DNA of 64,000 bases from the NCBI GenBank assembly GCA_031841125.1, contig CM063106.1, positions 30,500,001-30,564,000 on the forward strand, in the 5' to 3' direction. The translations under genes and the position numbers were made by a program. Within the stretch, counting starts at the first letter, position 1. Each line of letters starts with the position of its first letter. The notes under the pieces are model-generated. The model had not been told where the DNA came from, did not search any database, and saw only the letters and a program-made list of their open reading frames with translations. Origin of the DNA: Acanthococcus lagerstroemiae (taxonomy: Eukaryota; Arthropoda; Insecta; Hemiptera; Eriococcidae). Of this stretch, positions 38,646-48,578 are shown one piece after another.

Positions 38646-39499
38646 CCATATTAACTGGCAATGACCCACTTGATACGAAATTTTTTGATACACCCACAAT
38701 TGGTAAAGTATAATAAATTAAATGAAAATTGATGTAGTTTACTTAAGGAAGCATTTCAAATTTATTTCAAAAACACGTTGACTCGTCTTATTTGACTTTT
38801 AAGTATTTTAAAAACACATTAAAATCGAGTAAATTCACAGTACCAATGATGGGTCTGAAAAAAGGTAGTACTAATTGTGGGTCGGGCTAAAGTTTGATTA
38901 GAAAAAGTAACTGAAAAAACGTGAAATTTGGTCTTATAAGTTAAAGTATCACTTGTACTACACTTTTCATTCGATTACCCGATCATTCACTTTGATTTTT
39001 CGCGATTTTTGCAAACTTTTCCCCCCATTTTTTGAATTTCTTTATTCTTTCCGCACACACATGTATATGGACCGAAATCGAAAACTCAAGCGGAAAAACG
39101 ATCCCTAGACTCTCCTCATAATACGTTGAGAAAATATTAATTTAAAGTACTTATCGATCGTTTTTCACAGAATTGATATTTCACACACATGAAAAAAATA
39201 AGGCATGTTTTGATAACAACTTTGAAAAAAAAATTCCATAAAAACAAACACATTGAGTTATGAACTTGAAACCAACATGGATAGTATAAAACATGTTGGT
39301 TCTTCGAATGAAAGAGGTTTCACGGTTGTCCAATGCCTCGATCTAGCGAGAAAATGCGTTTTCAAAAAAGGGACTCACAATCGATGCTAGGCTCAGAATA
39401 GGTAGCTTACATAACTATTATTATTTTTAATAAAATATTTCAGAATAGACCTCCGAGGATAAAAGTTCGAATGGTGATGGTCTGATGGTTTACATTATA
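38646..39499. other. AT-rich Helitron interior, no gene seen
   Basis: No open frame of interest and no recognisable helicase motif on either strand. A poorly coding, A/T-rich stretch with short runs of A and T. Confidence 0.6.
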
Positions 39500-40950
39500 A
39501 CATATTCGACGCTGGCGCTTCTATAATTTGCACAGTCCCACAGTCAAAGGCTTTCAAAAACATTAATTATAGATAGATAACAACTTTGATAACAGTTTGT
39601 ATGTTTGTGTCACAGGTCGCGCTATATATATGTTCTTCTTTATCATTGTATGCAGTACGATTGTAATTTCGCACTTTGAAAATGCCTAGCCGGTATACTT
39701 ATCATCTAAATCTCTTTAATTTCTTCAATAAATGAAAAATGAAGCAAAAAAGTATTTGTAAAATAAAAGTTTGATAGTACAAAAAAAAAAAAAAAAAAAA
39801 AAAAAAAACGCACTAATAGATTTGACGCTATAGTGCTTCTACAGTTTGCACAGTCCCAGTCAGAGGCTCTCAAAAACATTAAAGATATCGGCTTTGATAA
39901 CAGTTTGTACGTTTATGTCACAGGTATACCGCTATAATATGTATGTTCTCCTTATCATTGTATAATAACAAACGCACAAAAAGATACGACGCTAGCGCTT
40001 CTACAATTTGCCCAGTCCCAGTCAGATGAAATGAAAAAAAGTATTATTTGTAAAATATAAAAGTTTGATAGTAAAAAAACGCAACATGAAACATCTACTT
40101 ACATCTCTTTAATCTTCTCAATAAATTAAAAATGAAGCAAAAAAATGTATGTAAAATGAAAGATCTATATTAAAAAAACGCAACATGAAGTGAGTTTTGA
40201 TCTTGGTATATATGTCTCCCAACCGGATGCGCAATCAGTTACCCTAGTTACCTGCGGAAAAGTCACCCATTTGCAACCGTCAGTTGGACGCTGTTTAAGC
40301 GCAAGGGAACCAGCTGACATTTGTAAGCAGAATGATTTATTAGTATCGTTATTGGTAAGTGCATAAAAAGCATAATTTTTCAAAATTGGCTCCCCGATTC
40401 AAAAATGTGCACTCACGTTGAAAAAATCTTATCCGTAAACGCTGTCACATAGTTTCTACACATGGCTCGTGAACTTCGAATCACGTGTTCTCAAAAAACA
40501 GATTTTACTGGTTGGTTCCCTTATGCTTAACAGCGTCCAGTTACCCTCAGATTACCCAGAAACCTGTCAGTTACCCTTGGTTCCTTTCAGTTACTTGGGT
40601 AACTGGCGGGATTCTGCGCATCGGAAAGTCAGTACGTTTTACGTCACAGTTATCAAAAAATCTTCACGCCATAAGCTGCTAGGGAATACTTACTTCTAGA
40701 TGAGACATTTTTAAAAAGATTTCCTTCAGTAATACCTGAGAACACTGGTGAGGAAAAATCGAGACTTGTCTTTATAATATATTACATTAATCTCTCTAAT
40801 GAATGAAAGATGAAGCAAAAAAGTATTTGTAAAATGAAAATTCGATAATAAAAAAACGACACATGGCCTAAGTTTTGAACACATGAAACCCTACAAAAGG
40901 ATTTGTGAAGTAAAAGTTCAATAATAAAAAAACGCAACATGGCCTGATCA
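39500..40950. repeat. Degenerate direct repeats within the Helitron
   Basis: Two word families recur. One runs from GACGCT(A/G)GCGCTTCTA through TTTGCACAGTCCCAGTCA to GATAACAGTTTGTA (39,509, 39,827 and a partial at 39,989). The other is ATGAAGCAAAAAAGTATTTG then TAAAA(T)AAAAGTTTGATAGTA (about 39,738, 40,035, 40,132, 40,809 and 40,898), usually followed by A-runs and CGCAACATG. A 28-base poly(A) tract lies at 39,781-39,808. No coding signal. Confidence 0.65.
40217..40627. repeat. Diverged inverted repeat (fold-back)
   Basis: The left arm, about 40,217-40,312, pairs with the right arm, about 40,511-40,627. For example AACCGGATGCGCAAT faces ATTCTGCGCATCGG, GTTACCCTAGTTAC faces GTTACTTGGGTAAC, and GACGCTGTTTAAGCG with GGGAACC faces GGTTCCC with GCTTAACAGCGTC. 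The arms are interrupted and unequal, with a spacer of about 200 bp. It may be a nested fold-back or MITE inside the Helitron. Confidence 0.6.
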
Positions 40951-41143
40951 ACCGCAGTATGTAAACTGAGACGCTTTTAGATGAAAGAAACCCTGAATGG
41001 TCCATGAACCATATGACTTTTTACAATTTCAAATAACTTTTGATTGGTTGTTGGATCAGGCAATTCTGCACTAATTATGAAGTCTATTTCATCAGATCGT
41101 ATTTTCCTATCTAACCATAATAGTATGTGAGCATGTGGTAGTC

Positions 41144-41222
41144 CTGAATGCAAATATTATACATTACAATTAATTTGCACTATAACAAATTTGATACTGT
41201 TTTAGTAAAGATAATTTTTTAC
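41144..41222 (-). other. 79-bp intron inside the Helitron Rep remnant
   Basis: On the minus strand AAAAGAG is followed by GTAAAAAATT and the segment ends TTTGCATTCAG before GACTACCACATGC. Removing it joins EWQKRG to LPHAHIL in frame (phase 1), restoring one of the most conserved stretches of Helitron Rep. The GT...AG borders and the exact restoration support a real intron. Confidence 0.8.
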
Positions 41223-41829
41223 CTCTTTTCTGCCATTCAATGGTATACATAAAGCACTTGATGCCACCAAAACATTCTTCTTTTTTTATCATGTCCATCA
41301 ATTTTCCAAGTTTTAGTTTAAAAACTCTGGCTATTATAGCATAACGGTGCTAAGGTCTCTGATTTGTTAAAATATTTTGACAAATTTCGGGCCATTTCGG
41401 GTTGCATGTAAACGTAATAAAAAGGTCAGAAGTCCCATACTTTTTGACATAACACATGCCATCTTGCGTTTTCTCACACATGTAGCGTGGGCTACCTACA
41501 AAGCTGGATGGCAAAATTACTAACTGCCCAATATTATCGGCTTTATCAGTTACTAACGAATCTCGAAGATGAGCATATTCTTCACTGCGTAATTTTGTTT
41601 AAGTTTTATATACAGCGCCCTCTCGCTTTCGATTTTAGCATACTTATCTACTATAAACACATTCAATAAATCACGATATAATAAGATGTAGTTGTCTTTT
41701 CTGACCATTAATAAATAGGTATCTGTAGTACTGCATTGCTGATAATGCCGTGAATCTATCAATTTGCTTTAAATGAATCGAGTATCCATCTGATCCAAAT
41801 GGGAATAATAATAATGGATACTGAAGCGG

Positions 41830-41908
41830 GTCTTATTTTTACCATGGAGATACAAACAACACAAAATTAAACCACACGCACCCCCCTTGGTTGCGCCACT
41901 GCCTAATA
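41830..41908. other. Foreign stretch within the Rep remnant
   Basis: Between the GEHF..RDII and LQYP-like parts of Rep the minus strand reads GGCAGTGGCGCAACCAAGGG followed by GGG and T-rich sequence, with no Rep similarity. It replaces a region expected to be coding. It resembles the tip of a small transposable element, but I cannot name a family. Confidence 0.45.
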
Positions 41909-42756
41909 TTCAATGCATAAATTTTATAAGATACTTTTCCTTCCCTTCAATAATAATATCTCTGTTGGTAAAATGTTCTCCACTTATCACTACAGCAATT
42001 TCGTGGCGAGTAGGCATATTTATTCGTCCCTTATGAACTTTTGGTAATTTGTTCTCTTTAATTGCAATTTTTACTTCATTAGTATTACAATTGTTTTGTA
42101 ACAGTTTCTCGTGTGTCATTTTGAAATCTCTCACATAACTATTGTAACTGTGCAACATAGTTTGCAAATCTTGTAGAATATTTACATTTAGAGTACTATC
42201 GTATCAATGGCGTACTCTTACTTCTTCTTCCCTATGCCCAACAAGTATATTTGCAAAAATTTTGGAGAGTCGACCAGAGTTGGCAAAAAACTACCGATCC
42301 GATGATACAGTTGGCCCATAATTTTAAAGGTTGGCATGAATGTTCCTCGTACTTCATTGCATCCAATTGAAGTCATTGCCAGTACATTATTGTAACTTCG
42401 GATATGCTCAAAAAAGTGAACTGATTCTGTAACTTTATTTTCAAGTAGGTTCAACAGTAATGTTGGAGGCTTAGGCTTACTCAGTAATGACACATTCGTT
42501 CGTCCATTTAAACAGCAAAACTTTTCCGTTTCACCTTTCCATTTTTTGGCTTGACAAATTGCACATGAAACTATTAAGTCGCCAATATTTCCTTTCATTT
42601 CGTAAAGCTCTGATGCGTTATACTGGAACGCAGTGGGGTTTGTTTCGAATGAATCACAGGAATCAAGTTTTCTTCTTTTTAACATCCATTCCCGAGGCTG
42701 TCGTCCAATACTGCGTTTCTTAGGAGGCATATCAAAGTTAAAGACAAATTGAACAC

Positions 42757-42900
42757 GATTAACGGGCAAGCGTGAATAACAAAACAGAAAATGTAGGAAA
42801 CGCAAAATCTGTACCACTGATGTAATTGAATATGATTAACGGGCAAGCGTGAATAACATAACAGAAAATGTAGGAAACGCAAAATCTGTACCACTGATGT
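42757..42900. repeat. 77-bp tandem duplication upstream of Rep
   Basis: GATTAACGGGCAAGCGTGAA and the following ~47 bp occur at 42,757-42,823 and again at 42,834-42,900, almost identical, with a 77-bp period. It lies just upstream (minus strand) of the Rep start, in what would be the 5' leader. Confidence 0.9.
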
Positions 42901-43415
42901 TCACCAACAACATCTACTTTCAAGAAAACTACCGCACTTCCCGCTGTCGTCTACATGCCAACGTATACAACCAGCAAACTATTCGCTTCAAAACGAAAAT
43001 GAACCTCGTCTTACCCCTGTTCAATTACACCTCCGAAAGATCCACAAAAGTCGTCACTTTTTGGTAACTTTTGAGCTTATTTGTGGCTTAAGTACACAAC
43101 ATTGTAATTTTTTTTCGCTACGAACCTTGTACTCGTCATTTCCTGTTTAATGGTACAACTTTCAACGAAATTGGTTCAGCGGTTGAAGCGTCTACTGGCG
43201 CCCAGAAACCGCAACTTTCATTTATATAATAGAAGATATAGAAACTCCGAGACGGTACCCACTGTAAACTGACAAGGAATGTGTGGTCACCGTCTCGTCT
43301 ATTGTAATCTATATTCAATAACAATAAAAATTAATAGATTTATTAATTTTTTTTTTTAACTGGAAATTTTAGGTTCCCAACAGCCGGATGCGTCTCCTCT
43401 TCACTCACCCCTCAC

Positions 43416-43520
43416 CTCCTCATCATGATCTGCGTGGCGACGCAGGAAGGTGGTGACAGTGGGAGAGAGGCTCCGCCTGGGAGTCCGCAGCAACTGCAGT
43501 AGCTCTTCTAGGTAATTAAC
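43416..43520 (-). CDS. Candidate short coding exon, gene unknown
   Basis: On the minus strand CTTTGTTTCAG precedes and GTGAGGGGTGAGT follows a 105-bp open segment of 35 codons, phase 0 at both ends. It begins VNYLEELLQLLRTPRRSLSP and ends RRHADHDEE. It is much richer in G and C than its surroundings, as a coding exon in AT-rich DNA often is. An alternative donor seven bases further (GTGAGT) would give 112 bp. The peptide is basic and helix-prone; I do not recognise a family. No partner exons are identified nearby, so it may belong to a gene mostly outside the window or be an exon fragment. It lies just outside the Helitron 5' end. Confidence 0.4.
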
Positions 43521-43582
43521 CTGAAACAAAGTAAAAATATAATACGAGTATAAAGAGCAAAACAACCCTTCTTGGCGGTCGG

Positions 43583-43960
43583 AAGCCACTTAACTCATTT
43601 ATCGATCTCTGAATTCATTTTTTTTCTTTTCTTTTTTATACATATCAAACTTGAAGCGCTGAATTGCAAAACATGTCAAGTGCCCCTTTTGTCGAAATTG
43701 AGATTTCTTGCGCAAAATATACAATGTCCTCATGCCGATCTACATCCGAAATGTCGTCATCATGAATAGTTATAAAGTTCCGAATAACCCAGGAAGCGAG
43801 CGCCTTGTGGAAGTCCGTGCCCTGGTGTGATGCAAAGAAGCACTCCCCTGTAAAATTTAGTTTTTGGCATTTAGCATGTTTTGCACTTCAGCGTTTCAGG
43901 AAGCCACTAAACTTCTTTCTTGCTCCCTGAATTCATTTTTCCCTTTTGTACGTATTAAAT
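43583..43960. repeat. Diverged direct repeat, ~315-bp offset
   Basis: GGAAGCCACTTAACTCATTT with TCTCTGAATTCATTTTTTTT (from 43,583) matches GGAAGCCACTAAACTTCTTT with TCCCTGAATTCATTTTTCCC (from about 43,900), each followed by TTTTRTAC-type sequence. A degenerate pair of an unknown interspersed repeat. Confidence 0.55.
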
Positions 43961-44380
43961 TTATCCTAAGGTTAAACTAAGATCACTCGTTGATATAGGA
44001 ACGGAGATGGGTTCAACAATGTCATAAAATATATAATGTGATAGGTACCGAGATACCAAAATCTCGTTTCCAAATCCAATGATTTCGTTCATGACAACCT
44101 CCAAGCTCAATCTGAAACTTGTAGCATAGAAAGGCGGGAGGCTCTAATGGAAATAACAGAGGAAAACAAATATGGATATTTTGTAAATCGGTTCTTACAA
44201 ATGGCGGAATACTTACTTTTACTCAAAAATCAGGAATTAAAATTAACATTACCAGACGCTGCGGAGATATCGAAGGAGTTTTAGTTGACAAATCAGTAGC
44301 CCTCAGTCAGAAAATATTTGAAAACAGGCGGTTTTTTGAGATGTCTTTCTTTTTGTCAAAACTCGAATCAGTAAGAAAAT
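43961..44380. other. AT-rich sequence with short open frames, nothing recognised
   Basis: Two overlapping plus-strand frames are open for 50-95 codons between about 44,126 and 44,407, but without a good start and without a motif I know. Possibly old transposon coding sequence. Confidence 0.3.
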
Positions 44381-44758
44381 CTAAAAAAAATTCAAGACTT
44401 CCCAGCTAGAAAAATTTGTTCCTTTGTCCCCATCACAACTATCACCCTTCGCCTTGATGTAGTCCTTATGCTTTACGTTCCTACCAAGCTACCAAAAACA
44501 GTGAGACTGGATCCAACTACTGGTGCAATGGGATTAGACTCCTTAATCTCGTGAAATCCAGTGCACTGGACCATCGCCTATAGGTACAATACTAAAGAGG
44601 GTAATTTATTTGATCACTCACACGAGGCTACTCTACAGCTGGGTGTCAATAATTTCTACTCTAAGTACAAAAAGCTTCTATCCCTTCTTAGCCTACCTGT
44701 GCGTCAGGTCTCCCTAATTCGTACTTCGAGAGTTTCTGTTCGCATCTGGCTGGAGTAG
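44381..44758 (+). pseudogene. Unrecognised broken ORF
   Basis: One frame stays open from at least 44,381 to the stop at 44,756-44,758 except for a TGA at 44,552-44,554. Upstream of the stop it reads LYVPTKLPKTVRLDPTTGAM, downstream NPVHWTIAYRYNTKEGNLFD. The composition looks protein-like (few low-complexity runs, mixed polar and hydrophobic residues), but I do not recognise the family. No clear ATG at the left end. It could be a fragment of a transposon or a host pseudogene. Confidence 0.3.
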
Positions 44759-45774
44759 CAAAGATTGGCGAGTAAGTATAGAAACTGCTCAGAGGATTTA
44801 GAACTACGTGGTTTTTCCACACACCAATTTCTTTGCACCAACTATAGAGAGATTGACCTGATATTCACGGATATCAGAACCGGACCGCAATTATAGTGAT
44901 TATTTGCACAAACACTAACTTCTATAAGGTACTTATATAAATAATCACCATAACTGATCACGCCGCTGAAATAAAACATTAGACACTCGCCATTTTATGA
45001 ATATTCATAACCTCTATAACCTATGCAATTATCATAAAATATCTACTTACCAGTAGTTGATCACCACGGAGAAGTATGAAATCACAAACTTCAAGTAGGT
45101 AATTCAAAAAACGTAAACGTGAACATTCACTAAACACTTTCCAACACACGTTCAACGGAAATTGTAAATCACATTCTTCACGTAATTTAAACGTAAACGG
45201 GAACATTCACAAAAACAAGATCTTCAAACTTTCAAACAAATTTCACTAGTCGTAACACGTCATGCCACATTTTTCCTGAACATTGAATCGCTGGTAATAC
45301 TACAAAATTGGAATAAACAAACTCACCGACTGGAGCGCTTCAAATACCTACGCGAAATTGACAAAAACGATGCGAAACTGGCCTAAATTTATATGATTTA
45401 ACGCGATCGCGCAACCGAACATATCGCGAAAGAGCGCACTAGATTCGATTAAAAGATATTCAAGACACCCAGGGAACCCGAACCGAACACAAGGGAAATC
45501 GCGAGCGACCACACTTTTTATTGAAAATGGAAACCCATGAAACTGAAAGTTCTACGCAATTCCATTTGCTAGCAAATAATCATAATATGATGCGACTTTA
45601 CTTTCAATTATTCCAATCATAAGACAAAATGATCGCTGAAAAATTTCACCCCATTAAAAGAGACCAACCCCTTTTTGTGTCACGGTGATTCTTATAAAAA
45701 ATACAAATAATGTGCATACATGATTTTGGGGTACCTATCAAAACTCAACACAAAAAACAAGATACCCTGGGATA
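44759..45774. other. No gene seen
   Basis: AT-rich unique sequence with short direct repeats of AAACGTAAACG(T/G)GAACATTCAC (near 45,109 and 45,188). Nothing else identified. Confidence 0.5.
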
Positions 45775-46194
45775 CTGCCATAACAAAATCTAAAAACTGT
45801 CAGTAACACGCTCTACATACTGAAACAGGCGAAGACTGAAATTATTACTCTGGATCGCGTTATTGAAACCAACTACGTAGATAACTTTCAGCCAGCAACA
45901 AGGAATATCAGCAAAAATCACCACAATAAAAAAGACACCCTGCGATTATCTGAGCAGTGGTGTATGTTCAGAAGTTTCTCCCCCAAAAGACTCATTCCTA
46001 GACTCTCCGTGGGATACAGAATAAAATCAAAGTTACCTTCAAGACGCCTAGTAACAGACTCTCCACCCTGGGACAGCCGAACCACAATAAAAAAGGCACC
46101 CTGGGACTATCCGAGCTGGATGTTACGATGATTTTCCTTCAAATGACTCGTTCCTGGAACCTCCGGAGGTACAGAGGGACTCACTGAATAAAAT
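45775..46194 (+). repeat. Isolated, highly diverged copies of the 272-bp satellite
   Basis: TCTGGATCGCGTTATTGAAACC (split here as TCTGGATCGCG and TTATTGAAACC), AAGGAATATCAGCAAAAATC, TGCGATTATCTGAGCAGTGG and CTAGTAACAGACTC follow in satellite order from about 45,850 to 46,075. A second, poorer partial copy runs to about 46,190. Compared with the array, the first copy lacks the ~26 bp between CAGCAAC and AAGGAATATC. That missing piece contains the site at which the 1.03-kb segment sits in the main array. It is some 9 kb from the array edge. Confidence 0.85.
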
Positions 46195-48031
46195 CATACA
46201 TGCACATTACATTCAGCCCTCCTGCCTCCCGACCTTCGCAGTGACTCAGTTCCTTCAAAACAAACTGGTAAATTAAAAAACCCAATGCAGTCTTTCTTCG
46301 GATAAAAGAAACTTTAGCTTGAAATACTATAGAGAATTTACGTTCCTTATAGGAAAAGGGGTTTTTTATGCGAGATACTTTCAATTCCATGTTATCCAGC
46401 CCAAGATAAATTCAACACCATTTTCTCCGTCGGCGTCAATAACTGCAACATTTTTCAATTCTTCATTCCTGAAAATATAAGAACCGATTAAAAACGTATA
46501 TAACTAAATTTTATTTATATAGTATAATCTCTAAATGTTAGGCGTCTTAAGCAGACTTTTGTAACCTATCTCTTGTGTCCAGGAGTCACATTCCATTTGT
46601 GAACATGTGTTAGAGAACTTTGGCGGAGGGCGGGCAAAGGTGTCCAAAATTGATTTTTTTCGTTCTACTACGGGGAACAAACATTTTCATCGGCGAAGGG
46701 GAGGGGAGACGAGTCTGATCATTTTAATGAACCATCTAAATTCCTTTTTACCTTCCTTTCTTCAAAATGTAGACCGGTGCACTTTTAAACGTGGAATTAC
46801 AAGGTAGTATTAGTGATATCAGAATGTGAAAAATGACCAGTTAGAGAGGATGCTCCTTGGAATGTCGAGAACGAATTTTATTCTCATCAAAATGCACTAG
46901 CATGGACGAAAATGAGGGGGGTAGCTTTCCCTCCCAAGCCTCCACCGGAGTTGAGAAATTTTAGTTGATGGATCAAAAGTTTGGTAAATCCAATAAGTCA
47001 AAACTTTTTTCTTTTTTTTTGTCAATACACAAACGAATTTTTACTTTTCTGGATCGGTCTGTTCTGGTCTGGCATTCAGAACAGATTTTCAGAGAAAAGA
47101 AATGTCACAAATCGGATTGGGACGGAAGGGTAGACGTATTTCCCAACTGAATGATTCTAAATTTTGCCAGCGGAACGATTGAAAAAATATTAGAGGTTGT
47201 TTGGATGATCTGAGTCGTAAAAATTGGCAAATATGAGTCTTTCCTGCTCTTTTAGGATCGGACTTTTCCAACTCAAACGGCATTTTTCCAACTTTTTCCA
47301 ACGGGCCGACTTGATCGGGGGAGGAAAGCACCCCAACTGCTACATCGCTGACTCGGTTACTTCAAAATTCTAGGTGAAGGGCGGAAGAACTTGGCGACTT
47401 TATAGTACAATGTCTGGCCCCGAATATATTATTTATTTTAAAAAGAACATTTTAATAATCAAAAAATGGAGTCACCGTTAATGAAGAAAAAACCTTTTTC
47501 AAATAAAAAGCACACCTACAAACGTACATGTTCATTTGATTCGGGAGAGGGGGATTACCTTTCATCCCGGTTCTAGTTTCTGATGGTATGTAGATGAGAT
47601 GAGCAGTTTTCATGGTCCGACTGAATTTCTTTTTTGAAAAGTGTGAATACTTTCAGCGGTTGATATGGCTGATGCCGCATAAAAGACCTATTGTATTTTT
47701 ATTTCTTCAATGAAGATCCACACACGTTTAGACTTCCTACTGCACCAGACTACGAAATATGTTTCCTCCAATCAGTGAGGAAGGGGCTTTAACCGTACTT
47801 GCTTCTGAATTTCAAACAGCGCCAAGTTTGGTTATAGGCACATCAATGGAGAACTAATATTGTCTGTATTGACGTTGAATTTTGTAAGACATTCAGACTA
47901 ACACGGAAAAAATCTGGTTTATTTTATGTTATTTCTCAACAATTACCTAATAGAGAAACACACAAACAGGTAGCTTCTCAACCTCCTCCTTCCCCTCTCA
48001 GCCTGCATCATTCAACTTTCAATTTTTAGTA
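46195..48031. other. AT-rich unique sequence, no gene seen
   Basis: Only short open frames without motifs, and T-rich tracts. No exon with convincing splice borders was found by eye. Confidence 0.5.
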
Positions 48032-48062
48032 AAAAAAAAAAAAAAAGAAGAAGAAGAAGAAT
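48032..48062. repeat. Poly(A) plus (GAA)n microsatellite
   Basis: A run of 16 A (48,032-48,047) followed by five GAA units (48,048-48,062). It could be the tail of a retroposed sequence or a simple microsatellite. Confidence 0.9.
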
Positions 48063-48578
48063 ATGTCTTCTCTGAAGTTACATCCTCATAGCTTCTCTGG
48101 AATCGAATCTGCTATCACGAAAAGAGATTCATCTTACATTTTGTTGTAAGCTTAGATTGATTAAGTAAAAAATAAATTAGGCTATTCAGTGTAAGCACCT
48201 CTTCTCGATCTTTTATCACTTCAAATCTAGCCACAAAATTAGCAATCCTCGACATTTCTGAACAATATCTCCAAGTTCGAAATATTCACAAAAGAACCTG
48301 AATTTTCCTACCTAGCGAAACTTCAAATCAAGCCTTAAACCAACCGGACTGTACGGCTTGTCCGTTCTCGGCGTTTAACTTGAATTTGAGCGCTAGGGAA
48401 AGAATTTTTCTTCCTAGAGTTCTCTTTGAGGTTTGACTAAGCAGCTGGTAGCACGACGGCCAAAGCTCAAATCCTCAGAGAAGCAAACTGGAAATTAAAA
48501 TTCATAGCGAAAATAGACTGCAAAAATTTATCAGAACAAACTCAACCAATTTCGGACACGCTTATATTCTCGGTTAAA
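48063..48578. other. Leader region before the gag remnant, no LTR found
   Basis: No ORF. I compared it by eye with sequence after the gag remnant (50.85-51.25 kb) and found no duplicated LTR. A TGG-starting stretch near 48,450 could pass for a primer-binding site but is not convincing. Confidence 0.4.

Larger units (their letters stand above)
40996..42730 (-). pseudogene. Helitron Rep (HUH) gene, N-terminal part, broken
   Basis: Remnant of a Helitron replication initiator. In order on the minus strand: start MPPKKRSIGRQPREWMLKRR at 42,730; Helitron-like N domain ending GQLYHRIGSFLP and PKFLQIY (to ~42,240); after a frameshift and a stop, NVNILQDLQTMLHSYN and RHEIAVVISGEHF (42,190-41,950); a short foreign stretch; VDKYAKIESERALYIKL; then GQLVILPSSFVGSPRYM and FITFTCNPKWPEICQ (41,540-41,380); EWQKRG (to 41,223); a 79-bp intron; and LPHAHILLWL with the His-Ala-His metal-binding motif (~41,140-41,110). 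Similarity ends near MVHGPF at about 41,000. The catalytic tyrosine region and PIF1-type helicase are absent, and several stops are present. These are well-known Helitron Rep motifs, matched by eye. Confidence 0.85.
38125..43236 (-). mobile_element. Degenerate Helitron, ~5.1 kb, both ends visible
   Basis: On the minus strand the element starts with TCTTCTATTATATAAATG at 43,236 and ends at 38,125 with a hairpin, a short AT-rich spacer and CTAG. The bases just outside are A and T, the standard A^T Helitron target with no target duplication. Inside, on the same strand and near the 5' end, is a Helitron Rep remnant (42,730 to about 40,996), which independently fixes the orientation. The 3' half (38.1-41.0 kb) holds only diverged repeats and no helicase. 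Similar ends (a TTATATAAATG start and a hairpin followed by CAGCTAGT) are common in arthropod Helitrons and Lep1-like relatives. It cannot be autonomous. Confidence 0.82.

Noticed and set aside
38125..40990. PIF1-type helicase of the Helitron
   Set aside because: No GKT-type Walker A or other helicase motif seen on the minus strand; only AT-rich repeats.
48435..48485. tRNA-like stretch (A-box-like GCAGCTGGTAGCACG and B-box-like GCTCAAATCCT) or a primer-binding site
   Set aside because: The spacing between the boxes is far too short for a tRNA, no acceptor stem pairs, and no LTR lies upstream.
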